Origin: Chiridota heheva
Lineage: Eukaryota; Echinodermata; Holothuroidea; Apodida; Chiridotidae
DNA: 64,000 nucleotides
Assembly (NCBI GenBank): GCA_020152595.1
Contig: JAIGNY010001834.1
Coordinates: 378,501-442,500 of the forward strand
Direction: 5' to 3'
Shown: positions 1 through 11,340 of the stretch, piece after piece
Numbering within the stretch: position 1 is the stretch's first letter
Layout of the letters: every line of letters begins with the position of its first letter
Made by a program: the position numbers and the translations under genes
Notes under the pieces: model-generated
Told to the model about the DNA's origin: nothing
What the model saw: only the letters and a program-made list of their open reading frames with translations
Database searches by the model: none

Positions 1-46
1 GGGGCCACCGCAGACTCTGCAGGGGATGCAGTCGACCCCGTAGGGA

Positions 47-1077
47 GTAGGGCTGTGACTGTTTAGCGTGTACATGCTACACGCTCGCAGATCTTGTAAA
101 CGTTTATTAAATACTTTATTGCGAGTAATCGTTTTTCATACATCATAGTGTCTTGCCGTTGAAAATTAATATTCATGATTCAAATCACACACACATTCGG
201 CTGACAAAATTCCAATTAATGACTTTTTACAAACTGCAAACCCGATTAGCATAATCCTTTTTAAATGTGCAAATCGCAAATGCGCAGTAATCACCAATGA
301 ATGGGGGTATTATGCACTTTGATTTCGCTGAAATCTGAGTAATCTAACTTGTAAAATGCACAGCGAATGTGCAGCAGTAAACAGTGAAACCCACAATAGG
401 CCAAAATGCTTTCAATCCCATGCATTCAAGGCCCATTTTACAAGCTCTTAAATCGACCAAAAAACACTTGAAAAATACTTGAATTGTGACAATCAGTACA
501 TTTACATGTAAATATTACCTGATGAGTCAAATAAATTTTGCTAGAAAGAAAAGATATTGCATAATAACCAAACAGAAAAAGGTTTTAACAGAGCTGAAAT
601 TCTGCATGCGTCGCAAAGATGGCGGCCATTTTTTCGGAGGACTGATATTTTATAACTTCCTGGTGGTGGTGGTGTAGTTGAAATGTTGTACGGCGAGGTA
701 TATTATATGCCTAGTATGCAAGATTTTCACAGTAGAACTTTGAAAGCCGTAGCGAATCCAATAAAGTTACGCGGTGTTGAGTTTAAATGACATTGAAAGG
801 AAGTTATTTGCTCTTCCTAAACTGAATTTCCATGCATATTTTCCATAAGAATGATGATCTATACTGTAGAAGTAAACTTTTTACGATTTGGAAAGCAAAA
901 CTCAGCGTTTATTTGGGCAATGGAGTCAGTACTTTGGCCATACTGGTTGCGCGAATTTTTTTACTTTGCTTCGTAGTTTTTACAGTAGAAAATTGCAGTA
1001 CTAAACTCGTGTACACGATACACGCTTGTTTTTTTGTGTACACGTTTACTAAAATCCCTAAACGTTCACAGCTCTAC
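47..1077. mobile_element. Putative non-autonomous DNA transposon with imperfect terminal inverted repeats
   Basis: The left end, positions 47-66, reads GTAGGGCTGTGACTGTTTAG. The reverse complement of 1058-1077 reads GTAGAGCTGTGAACGTTTAG, so 17 of 20 positions match. Just inside both ends lie related CGTGTACA...TACACGC motifs and a GTAAACGTTTA-like or GTGTACACGTTTAC-like motif. No coding region is recognisable between the ends; the short open frames at 486-677 and 832-1089 look like chance. The terminal GGGCTGTGA is reminiscent of hAT ends, but I could not find a matching 8-bp target duplication, so the superfamily is inferred only weakly. Confidence 0.4.
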
Positions 1078-1109
1078 CTATGCCGATAAACCTCCTACAC
1101 TCACCTCAC

Positions 1110-3475
1110 AGATCCAAGCGCCGGTGGTACCAGGGGAGACGTAGCGTGCATTGACTGGCAGGTTGCCTGTAACGTGCTGATTCCTCCCGCGCCCTAGTTG
1201 ATCCCCTGCTCCAGGCAAAGCTGGTTCCTAAGGCACTGTATACTTTGAAGGAGGTGATCCACCTCGAAGTCTGTGATCTGCCACCATGACTCCAGGAGTC
1301 GAAGTCACAGCGAAAGCTTCTGGATCTGCCTCATCACAGTAGTAGCCAGGCGAGGTCACTGTCGCTTGCAGGCTAGCGTTCCTTTGCCCGCCGCTCAAGC
1401 GCCTCCTCCCTAGGTCAGGGCGGAGGTAAGCAGAAGTGTTTTTGATGATTTTTGAATCCCCTTTTTGTTAGGAGTCCAGTTGGGGGCGCCTGGGGTTGTT
1501 GCATGCTCAGTGGAAGGATATAACCTCTGACAGATGGGTACTGCACACCATCAGGGAGGGTTACAAGCTGGAGGTCACTTATCCACCCCCACAGGGGGAA
1601 GCTTTGTGTAACCCCTAAACCAAGGGATGCAAAGCAGGCCTTACTGCTGGAACAGGAGATCAACAATCTCTGGCAAAAATGAGCGATCAAGATCTGGTCA
1701 TGTCAACCTTCTTCTTAGCTCTAAAGAAAGGGGCATTTGGCGCCCCATCTTCAATCTATGGCCACCGAACAAGTTTATTCAGCCGGTCAAGTTCAAAATT
1801 GAGACTCTGTGCTCCATTTTGCCACAGCTGCACGAAGGGCTCTGGGCGACGTCGATTGACATTTCAGATGGCTATCTGCATATTCCCATTTACAGGAACT
1901 ACTACAGGTTTCTAGCCTTTCAATACGAGGACAGTTCCATTGTCTTCCAGACGTTACCCTTTGGCTTCTCCATGGCCCCTCGGGTGTTCACGAGGATCAC
2001 ACAGGTCCTGGCAGCCCATCTCCGGAAGCAAGGCAACCGGATATGTACCTGAACAATTGACTGATAGTCGTCGATGATCCAGCGACCGTGTCCGCCCACA
2101 CCCAGCGGGTGATCTTGGTGGCGCAGCGTTTGAGCTGGTTAATCAACCCCCTCAAATCGAACCTAGTTCCCTCTCAAATCGTGACCTTTCTGGGGGCGAC
2201 ATTAGATTTCGGATCAGCTTGACCCAGTAAGGGTGCAAGCTGTCTTGGAAGGAGCGGACTTGCTTTTGGCACAGCCCTTTGCCCCGGCGAGGGCCTGGCT
2301 AGTATTTTTGGGATACCTGGCCAGTGTGGTGGATATTGTTCCCATGTGCAGGTTTCACATGAGGGTTGGGGAGCATACCAAGGTCTGTCCCCAGTGTGGT
2401 GGATATTGTTCCCATGTGCAGGTTTCACATGAGGGTTGGGGAGCATACCAAGGTCTGTCCCAAGTGGCGAGACTATGGTCCAACGAGTGGAGGCTCCAGC
2501 ATATCAACGTGTTGGAACTGGATGTAGTCTTTAGGGCCTTGAAACATTTCCTCTACTGGTCAAGAACAAAGTGGTTCTGGTCAGAACAGACAACACCACA
2601 GTGGTGGCTTACATCAACAAGCAGGGCGGAATCAGGTCCAGACGCCTGTGGTTACTCACCAAGTACCTGCTGGAGTGGTGCCAGTGGCTTCATGTTCCAC
2701 TCCAGGCAATTCACCTGCCGGGCAAAGAGAACACTACAGTGGACTTACTGTCTCACCTCAAGGGAGCTCCCACAGAGTATTGCTCCAGCCACAGATAACC
2801 CAAGCGTTGTGGTCAGTTCTGGGCCTACCGAACGTTTACCTGTTTGCCTCGTTAGACAATCACAAGCTACCAATTTTCTGCGCTCTGCTTCAAACCCTTA
2901 CCCCAGACCATTGGGATCTGGGAAAGCAAGTGAGCACAGTCAAAGGTTTGCCCTCAGCCATGGTGGTAATTCATGAGGGCTTCCCTGACTGCTCTGCCGT
3001 ATCAAAGTTGGAAGCTCTGGAGAAGCCCGTAAAGGGCATGTTTTTGCAATGCCCGGCGGTTCAATATCTTTCACCGCCCTGGAGCATGCAGGTGGTTCTA
3101 GAAACCTTTGCTAAAACCCCTTTTAAGCCACTGGCCCCCTGCCCTTTCAAAGAGCTCACCATTAAAACTTTGTTCCTTATAGCAGTGGCAGCGGCTAGAT
3201 GCCGCAGTGCACTACATGCCCTATCCCTCGCAGAGGGTCATATAAGATTTGAATCTGGAGGGGTCAGGCTAATCCCTGACTCATCTTTCCTGGCCAAGAA
3301 CCAAACCTTAGATTTCTTGCTGGAACCCATTTTTCTTCCTTCTTTAATGTCTCTTATCAGATACTCAAGAAGAGGACAGAGTCTGGTCTCCAGTGCGGTA
3401 TCTCTGATACTACTTGAAGCATACCCAGCCCCTTTGCAAGGATGCCAAGTCGCTAAATTTGTGCTATGGAATTAA
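1110..3475 (+). mobile_element. Decayed DIRS-like retrotransposon (RT, RNase H, tyrosine recombinase fragments)
   Basis: Translated blocks in changing frames follow the DIRS order. About 1500-1670 carries a block ending in DRWVLHTIREGYKLE, which resembles the conserved stretch upstream of DIRS reverse transcriptase. Positions 1680-2050 carry RT motifs (DISDGYLHIPI, then LPFGFSMAPRVFT, the usual DIRS form). Positions 2571-2798 carry an RNase H block with RTDNTTVVAYINKQGG and a later LPGKENTTVDLLSH. Positions 2800-2935 carry the DIRS-type segment with VYLFASLDNHKLP. Positions 3140-3350 resemble the start of a tyrosine recombinase (TIKTLFLIAVAAARCRSALHALSL). Stops and frame changes separate the blocks and the catalytic end of the recombinase is not seen, so this is a dead fragment. 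The split inverted or terminal repeats of an intact DIRS were not identified. Confidence 0.75.
2321..2460. repeat. 70-bp tandem duplication inside the DIRS remnant
   Basis: The segment beginning CCAGTGTGGTGGATATTG at 2321 is repeated almost exactly at 2391. The period is 70 bp, which is not a multiple of three, so the duplication shifts the reading frame of the polymerase region. The near identity of the two copies suggests it is younger than much of the decay around it. Confidence 0.85.
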
Positions 3476-3894
3476 TGATATCCAATTTTTTGTTCATGTA
3501 GCTAACTTCCCCCCATTCCACTATTTTGGGGAAGGACCAAAAACAATAAGTCTGTTCTTTGGCAATTTTCTAGTCATGGGTCACAAAGAAATTGCACAAT
3601 TTATGCTAATTATTACTACTATATAATAATCGTACAACGTTATATTCCATGTGTTTTTAACAAAATCAAATTATGACAGCCAATGAAGGATTAACATTTT
3701 TCTTTTCCATTGTATAAAGACATTTGAATAGACCGTTTGTGGTGAATACACAACCTTGCCTCTACGTATACATAATACACAAATAAACCTACTGGCACTG
3801 GCACAGTAGTTTGTAAGGTTTTCTTTAGATTTATTTGATGTGCTATTTTAAATCTCCAGTTATCATTGTCATGTCATATTGTAGCTCACATATT
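3476..3894. other. Gene-free stretch
   Basis: AT-rich sequence after the DIRS fragment. I see no exon, RNA gene or clear repeat boundary. Confidence 0.5.
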
Positions 3895-3902
3895 CCCACA
3901 AT

Positions 3903-4071
3903 CAGTGGCATAGCTAGGGCCCTACGGGCTGGGGGGAGGGGGGTGGGCCCCTGTGGTATATCAGTATAATGGAATATTTTTTACAGGCCCCCCCTTATAG
4001 GGCCCGTGCTGGGGGCGGTTGCTTCCCCTTTCCCCCTTCCCCCTCCCCTGTTCCCCTTAGTCACACCCCTG
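3903..4071. mobile_element. hAT-like MITE with perfect 8-bp target-site duplication
   Basis: A 169-bp element starts CAGTGGCATAGCTAGGG and ends in the reverse complement of CAGGGGTGTGACTAAGGG. It is flanked on both sides by CCCACAAT (3895-3902 and 4072-4079). An 8-bp duplication with CAG...CTG termini is the established signature of hAT transposons. The interior is low-complexity G/C runs with no coding capacity, so the element is non-autonomous. Confidence 0.85.
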
Positions 4072-4079
4072 CCCACAAT

Positions 4080-4811
4080 CTCTACACGGTACACAAATTA
4101 TGTGAAAATTTTCAGCTTCTAGTCAAACATTGATCATTAGGGGTATTCAACCATTAACAATTTGTTCAATAGGATTTATAAGGACAAATAGTCTACAGTA
4201 TAGCAATGATGCGAAAGCTGTCACTAGCGTGTTGGAATTATGCAAAGCTGTGCTTAAAGGGATGTTGCAAGCTAAGCTTGAAAAGGTTACAGATTACTCT
4301 CTCTATTTTAAGATTACTCTCTACAGTATATACATGTAGGTCTAAATTCTACATTTTATTAACTTGTATGAACATTTAATTGTGTTATTAACTTACATGA
4401 ATGGGATCCAGCACCTATGATAGATTTAGATAAATTATATTTAATTCATTTTCATACATATGGGAAAATTAAACATGTAACACCATCACAAATTGTGTGA
4501 CAGGTGTGTATACATACAGTGTACAAAATGCAGTATGTAATATATGAAAAGTAAATTACATCAAAACTGAAGGAGATTGACAAAGTTCAGTACATTAATT
4601 TATAATTCTAGCCTTTAAAACCTTGTGTTAAGTATTTCAAATGTTCGTAGATGTGCCGATTGTATGGTTTGGGGAACTGCCACTGTAACACCCGTCACAT
4701 GTTTAAAGAAAAATTGGTATAATTCTTTACAGGGATGGAGTATACAAATTGTACTTCAAATGCACTTTGTCCATATTGATATCTTTAAATCAATTTGATT
4801 CTGTCAATAAA
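4080..4811. other. Gene-free stretch with isolated array-like motifs
   Basis: AT-rich DNA with no recognisable exon. It holds single copies of motifs that also make up the next array, for example GTAACACCATCACAAATTG near 4480 and GTAACACCCGTCACATG near 4687. They look like diverged outliers of the 70-bp repeat. Confidence 0.5.
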
Positions 4812-5930
4812 ATTACCTACATTATAAACCTCTGGTACAAAACAAAATGTGTGACACCCGTCACAAATTATGTGACATGAAATTACCTACATTACAAACC
4901 TCTGGTACTAAACAAAATGTGTAACACCTGTCACAAATTGTGTGACATGAAATTACCTACATTACAAACCTCTGGTACTAAACAAAATGTGTAACACCTG
5001 TTACAAATTATGTGACATGAAATAACCTACATTACAAACATCTGGTACTAAACAAAATGTGTAACACCTGTCACAAATTATGTAACATGAAATTACCTAC
5101 ATTACAAACCTCTGGTACTAAACAAAATAGGTAACACCTGTCACAAATTATGTGACATAGAATTACCTACATTACAAACCTCTGGTACTAAACAAAATGT
5201 GTAACACCTGTTACAAATTATGTGACATGAAATAACCTACATTACAAACATCTGGTACTAAACAAAATGTGTAACACCTGTCACAAATTATGTAACATGA
5301 AATTACCTACATTACAAACCTCTGGTACTAAACAAAATAGGTAACACCTGTCACAAATTATGTGACATAGAATTACCTACATTACAAACCTCTGGTACTA
5401 AACAAAATGTGTAACACCTGTCACAAATTATGTGACATGAAATTACCTACATTACAAACCTCTGGCACTAAACAAAATGTGTAACACCTGTCACAAATTA
5501 TGTGACATGAAATTACCTACATTACAAACCTCTGGTACAAAACAAAATGTGTAACACCTGTCACAAATTATGTGACATAAAATTACCTACATTACAAGCC
5601 TCTGGTACTAAACAAAATGTGTAACACCTGTCACAAATTATGTGACATAGAATTACCTACATTACAAACCTCTAGTACAAAACAAAATGTGTAACACCTG
5701 TCACAAATTATGTGACATAGAATTACCTACATTACAAACCTCTGGTACAAAACAAAATATGTAACCTGTCACAAATTATGTGACACGAAATTACCTACAT
5801 TACAAACCTCTGGTACAAAACAAAATGTGTAACACCTGTCACAAATTATGTGACATGAAATTACCTACATTACAAACCTCTGGTACAAAGCAAAATGTGT
5901 GACACCCGTCACAAATTATGTGACAAGTGT
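4812..5930. repeat. 70-bp minisatellite, about 16 copies, dyad in each unit
   Basis: Units begin AATTACCTACATTACAAACC and recur every 70 bp from 4812 to 5930, with one 67-bp unit near 5722-5788. Each unit holds TGTCACAAATTATGTGACA, a perfect 7-bp inverted repeat around a 5-bp spacer. Shared variants (ACATCTGG, TGTAACATGA, AATAGGTAAC) recur 210 bp apart around 5020-5160 and 5230-5370, so one block of three units was itself duplicated. Similar motifs occur singly on both sides (4480, 4687, 6319, 6343). Confidence 0.9.
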
Positions 5931-7045
5931 TTACGTAACAAAGTAAAAGATGCATTGCGCAATACAAAGAAGGTCAACAACATCCTTGATTTTAGAAATG
6001 ATGTGAACTAAAGAACATTGATCAGGATAGGCATTTATGGCATTTAAACCTTGTTTTAGGTGCTAAAATCATTGAAAATGCAGTACAGTGCAGTATGTGA
6101 ACATCATAGTGTGGTGCTACACCTTTCAGAACATGGTGTTCGTTACTGTCAGTGATATCATTCCCCAAAATTACATAGTAACCCTTTGCATTTTCATTCT
6201 GTTTGACTTGTATTAAATGCTTATTTTGTGTAATAGATATCAAAATACATTCAAAATAGATTATTCTAATTGTTAAAAGGCAAAAATCAAAACTGATCAA
6301 TAGAAATTTCAGACACCGTAACACCCGTCACATATAATGTACAGTAACACCCATCACAACAATTATTTTAGTGCCAAAACTCTTTAAGATTGTTGAATTC
6401 CTTAGCCTTTATAATGTTTTATTAGAATGAAGTGCCAACTGATTGATATTTGATGATTAAAAATTGCTAATTGCTTTTTTAACATCACAGAGTTTTACAT
6501 TTAACCATCAAATTTAAAAAACCTATGTCTGTTTTCATGTAATACCCATCATGCATGTTTGCTCGCCTCAGTCTCATTTGTTGTAGCATTTGTCTGGCTT
6601 TTTCCCTCTGAATTAGGTAGAAGCTCATATAGTACACCTAGGCATCTCTTCTAACTCCATGACCTAGGGGTGGTTCTGCATTGGGATAATACCAGTTACT
6701 ATTTGAGAGAAATTATTCTGAAGTTCAGAATTGTCTATGAATTGTAACACCCTTTACACAGAATTGAGATAGACCATTTTTTTTTTTTTTTTTGGGGAGG
6801 GGGAGGGTCAATTTTTGGCACATTAAACCACTTTTTCGATTGGTCTAACATTGGCAAAAGATAAACAATAGGCTAGGTCAACAGTCTAGAAGCGGTTAGA
6901 ATTTAAATCAGTCCAACGTTTGGCCCAACGTATTTGTGATACCATACAAAGTGCTAAGAATATATAGAAATACTTTGTATATATTATTCCACATTTGTAC
7001 ACTTATTGCTGCAGCCCGTCATGGAACATTAACAGTTTTTATTTC
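5931..7045. other. Gene-free stretch
   Basis: No exon or RNA gene recognised. It contains single GTAACACCCGTCACA-like motifs (about 6319 and 6343) related to the preceding array and a poly-T run near 6777. Confidence 0.5.
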
Positions 7046-7425
7046 ATATTCTATATCAGGGCCATTCTCTGGTCGGTCACACATGTAACATTACAGAGAA
7101 TGGCCCCAGTGGACCCCTGGGGTCTGACAGGGATCCACTGGGGCCATTCTCTGGTCGGTCACACATGTAACATAACAGAGAATGGCCCCAGTGGACCCCT
7201 GGGGTCTGACGGATCCACTGGGGCCATTCTCTGGTCGGTCACACACGTAACATAACAGAGAATGGCCCCAGTGGACCCCTGGGGTCTGACAGGGATCCAC
7301 TGGGGCCATTCTCTGGTCGGTCACACATGTAACATAACAGAGAATGGCCCCAGTGGACCCCTGGGGTCTGACAGGGATCCACTGGGGCCATTCTCTGGTT
7401 GGTCACACATGTAGCAGAGAATGGA
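7046..7425. repeat. 82-bp tandem array made of alternating inverted repeats
   Basis: About four and a half units. Within and between units, CAGAGAATGGCCCCAGTGGA is followed about 20 bp later by its exact reverse complement TCCACTGGGGCCATTCTCTG. Every 20-bp arm can therefore pair with the arm on either side. The open frames on both strands here (for example 6995-7255 and 7091-7324) simply translate the repeat. Confidence 0.9.
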
Positions 7426-8129
7426 CCATTATTAGATGTCTCTTCTAAATGATTTTCTGATGTCCATTTCTGCTTCATGTTGCACAGCACCTTGAGTTTA
7501 TTGTCAATCAAGGGTGTTGGATTGGTCACCTCTCAGTGGGGTGGCAAAAACCCCCAAAATATCCTTATTACATGTGGAAAAGCCTCAAGTTTCCTTAAAC
7601 ATTGCTGCAAATAAAGAAATCTTCTTTAAATTTTCTTCATTTTAGAGAAATTTCCTTCATTTGGGGGAAATTTTTGGAAAATATTTGCCAATTTATTACC
7701 AAAAGTTCCAATAATTTTACAAACGTTTTCATCAAATTGCACAATTTTTCTTTCCATTGTAGGCTTAGAGTTTCCTGATTTTACCTCCCAACCTGGAAGA
7801 AAGGCAACCGGGAAGGTGAAATTCTCTCAGGGGTCAGGGCAGTTTTCACCCTGCCTCCTATGCCTCTGTTGTCAATCACAAAAAAGATTAACAGCTTGCT
7901 TCATTTGAAACCTCTGCTGCAGTAGCATGCATTGATCTATTAGCTGTGTTACTGTGTTCCAGCAGGGACTTGGTTCCAGGAAGTATTTGGTTTCCTTGCC
8001 AGATACAATGAGCCTGTTCTCACTTTATCACAAGCTCATGACCAGACCCACTGCTGTTGATCAGATCTTCTACTGTTTTATTGTGAGAATGTTCACTGGA
8101 TCTGATTGGGGTCTCTTGATTTTGATCAA
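7426..8129. other. Gene-free stretch, pyrimidine-rich
   Basis: Contains loosely repeated TTTCCTTCATTT-like segments (7560-7760) and no recognisable exon. Confidence 0.45.
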
Positions 8130-8795
8130 GGGAAGAATCATGGTCCTAGTTAAGGGTAGGATCATGATCCTAGTTGAGGGTAGGATCATGATCCTAGTTG
8201 AGGGTAGGATCATGATCCTAGTTGAGGGTAGGATCATGATCCTAGTTGAGGGTAGGATCATGATCCTAGTTGAGGGTAGGATCATGATCCTAGTTGAGGG
8301 TAGGATCATGATCCTAGTTGAGGGTAGGATCATGATCCTACTTGGAGTAGGATCATGATCCTAGTTGAGGGTAGGATCATGATCCTAGTTGAGGCAGGAT
8401 CATGATCCTAGTTGAGGCAGGATCATGATCCTAGTTGAGGTAGGATCATGATCCTACTTGGAGTAGGATCATGATCCTAGTTGAGGGTAGGATCATGATC
8501 CTAGTTGAGGGTAGGATCGTGATCCTAGTTGAGGGTAGGATCATGATCTTAGTTGAGGGTAGGATCATGATCTTAGTTGAGGGTAGGATTATGATCCTAG
8601 TTGAGGGTAGGATCATGATCCTAGTTGAGGGTAGGATCATGATCCTAGTTTAGGGTAGGATTATGGTCCTAGTTGAGGGTAGGATCATGATCCTAGTTGA
8701 GGGTAGGATCACGATCCTAGTTGAGGGTAGGATCATGGTCCTAGTTGAGGGTAGGATCATGGTTCTAGTTGAGGGTAGGATCATGATCCTGAACA
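8130..8795. repeat. 24-bp palindromic minisatellite, about 27 copies
   Basis: The unit is close to GTAGGATCATGATCCTAGTTGAGG. It contains TAGGATCATGATCCTA, a perfect 16-bp palindrome. Because 24 is divisible by three, both strands stay open and translate as 8-residue repeats (MILVEGRI forward, MILPSTRI reverse). These are artefacts of the period, not evidence of a gene. A few units are 22 bp and break the frame around 8341-8470. Confidence 0.95.
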
Positions 8796-8799
8796 GGCA

Positions 8800-9880
8800 T
8801 CAGATCCACCGATGGAATTTTCAAAAACTTGTGTGAACCCGGATCTGCGATCATGTTTGTGCAATATTATGTTATAGCTTATATTGCTCTAACATGATCG
8901 CAGAACACTGATCTGGGTTCATATATCGAACAAGCAGCTAGCCTTCTTTGTGACATTGTGCAAATTTTTTAGTGACTCACCTTTGGACCCGTGCTCCGTG
9001 ATCTGCACACTGGGTCAGATTACCAGCTTGAACTCAAGTGAGAACACATGGCAATGTTATTTCTACAGTTATTGAGCTGGTTTATTGTTGGCCCATGATC
9101 TGGAGCTTAGTGAGAATGTGGCCGGCCAATGATTACCTTCTAGCAGCTCTAAGGAGGGCCCAGGGGAGTGATTATTGCCAGGTTTGACACCTTGCAAATT
9201 TGATCAAGCATGAAGTGGTTGATTTTGTGCTTATTGAAGATGCTTTCTGTAAGGGTAGATCTAAAGTATTTACTTTGTGTATGCTACAGTATGTACTCGG
9301 TAACATATCTTTCTTGAAGAAATATCCCCATGATTTTTTGATGTTGATGTATGAAAGATGACTATAAACAAATATTGGTGGAAAAACCATGTTGATATCT
9401 TATCTTGTGTAGGAGTGAGAAGATTCCACCAGTATGTTGAAAGGTGACTGATGCAGTAGTAGTACTGTCAGTCTAATTCAAAAGTTTGATGTCATAGCTG
9501 CACTCCCAAGACATTATTTATGATCAGCAGTCCACATGTTTTCCTGAGATTTCCTCAGAAATGTTAAAGTTTTTTGAGAATTCCTCAGAAAATGTTAAAG
9601 TTTCTTCAGATTTTCTCAGAAAAAGTTCAAAGTTTCTTCAGATATCCTTATGGAATTTTAGAATTTCCCTACAAAATGTTTAAAGTTGTTCAGAAACACT
9701 TAAAACAGATTGAAGACTAGTTTCCTTGAAAAGTCTACAAAACATTTGAAATTTCCTTAGAAGATAACTGTAAAATGATATAATTTTCCAATATTTTTCA
9801 GAGATACTCTAGCGTCTCTCTAGCACTGGAGATTTAAAATCCTTACAATTTTTCAAAATATTTGGACACCAACAGTTGTA
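8800..9880. other. Gene-free stretch with decayed short repeats
   Basis: No exon recognised. Positions 9540-9780 hold degenerate repeats of roughly 30 bp built on TTCCTCAGAAAATGTTAAAG. Confidence 0.45.
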
Positions 9881-9885
9881 TCAGG

Positions 9886-10190
9886 CATGATTATTAAACT
9901 CCGCCTTTATTATTGTGTTCATTTGCATGAAGTTGCTACAGTATATGAATTGACCAGTCTTTTTTATATTTAGTATGCTCAGTGAGGGAGTGTGACTGGA
10001 TGTGACCTGCATATGGACATAGGGGAGATGCCATGTGGTACATGGATGGGGGCCATGCAGGACATATGATATAATATGTACCACATGGTATACACTTAGG
10101 GCTACATCAGGCACAATTATTTGACTCCGCCTTTTTTTCTTATTCAACAGGTCATTTGCATATAAGTTATTACATGAACTGACACTTTCA
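9886..10190. repeat. Two diverged copies of an ~85-bp segment
   Basis: Positions 9886-9965 and 10104-10190 share ATCAGGCA-ATTATT-ACTCCGCCTTT followed by TCATTTGCAT-AAGTT. They lie in direct orientation about 218 bp apart. Confidence 0.6.
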
Positions 10191-10201
10191 TACTGCTTAT
10201 C

Positions 10202-10345
10202 AAAGGCCGTGGACATTGACTTGGTTGTCGATGTGTTCTCGTCCGGGTCATATTAAGCGTTTCGTGATAGCATTGTTACTATTATAACCAAATACGCAGG
10301 CGAAGACCCCGTCATTGTAATTGTGTGTGCCCTCGTCGTCGTCGA
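10202..10345. repeat. Dispersed repeat, copy A (related copy at 53931)
   Basis: Starts AAAGGCCGTGGACATTGACT and ends in a CGTCGTCGTC run. It matches 53931-54100 over its whole length except for a deletion of about 35-40 bp that removes the left arm of the foldback seen in copy B. Confidence 0.8.
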
Positions 10346-10382
10346 CATAGTATACTCAATCTGGAATTGTGATTGCCAGGAT

Positions 10383-11340
10383 GAGACTTCTTATGGGACA
10401 TGGGGTGGGATGCCATATGGGACATGGGGTGGGATGCCATGTGGAACAGGGCGGAATGCCATGTGGAACATGGGGTGGGATGCCACGAGTAACACAGAGT
10501 GTGACATAGGTTGGGATGCCATGTGTGACACAAGGTAGGAGGCTATGTGGGACATAGGGTAGGAGGCAATGGGGACATGGGAAGTGATGCCATGTGGGAC
10601 ACAAAGTAGGAGGTCATTGGGACAATGGAAGGAGACCATGTGGAACATGGTGGGATCCAATGTGGGACATAAGGTGGGAAGCCATTGATGCGGGACGTAA
10701 GGTGGGATGCCATGTAAGACACAGAGAGGGATACCATGTGGGACACAGGGAGGGATGCCATGTGGGACAGAGGGAGGGATGGCATGTGGTACATATGGTT
10801 GGAATAATGTGGTACCTACATGTAGGATGGGATGCCGTGTGGGACATAGGGTGGGATGCCATGTAGGTCATAGGGTGGGTGCCATGTGGGACATATGGTG
10901 GGTGCCATGTGGGACATATGGTGGAATGCCATGTGGGACATGGTGGAATGTCATGTGAGACATACTGTATGGTGGAATGCAATGTGGGAGAAGGCATGGG
11001 ATGGGATGTCATGTGGGACATGGGGTGGGATGTCATTTGGGGCATGGGATGGGATCCATGTGGGACATAGGGTGGGATGCCATGTGGGTCATAGGATGGG
11101 ATGCCATGTGGGGCATATGGTAGAATGCCATGTGGGAGGTATGGCGGAATACCATGTGGGACAAGGGATGGGATGCCATGTGGGACAAGGGATGGGATGG
11201 GATGTCATGTGGGACTTGGGGTGGGATGCCACATGGGAGATATGGTGGAATTCCATGTGGGACAAGTAATGGGATGTCATGTGGGACATGGGATGTCATG
11301 TAAGACATGGGATGCCATGTGGGACTTAGTGTGAGATGCC
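10383..11340. repeat. ~25-bp G-rich minisatellite, roughly 38 copies
   Basis: The unit is close to GGGATGCCATGTGGGACATA, then GGGT. Unit length wobbles between about 22 and 27 bp. Open frames on both strands (MSHMASHP-like and MPCGTYGG-like repeats) are translations of the array. A related stretch near 10010-10060 suggests older outlying copies. Confidence 0.9.

Noticed and set aside
7954-8653. 134-residue protein with MILVEGRI repeats, and its mirror on the other strand
   Set aside because: The 24-bp period is a multiple of three, which keeps all copies in frame automatically. The frame ends where 22-bp units occur.
10312-11334. Several 60-140-residue His/Met/Pro-rich or Gly/Cys-rich proteins
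   Set aside because: Products of the G-rich minisatellite in all frames and on both strands.
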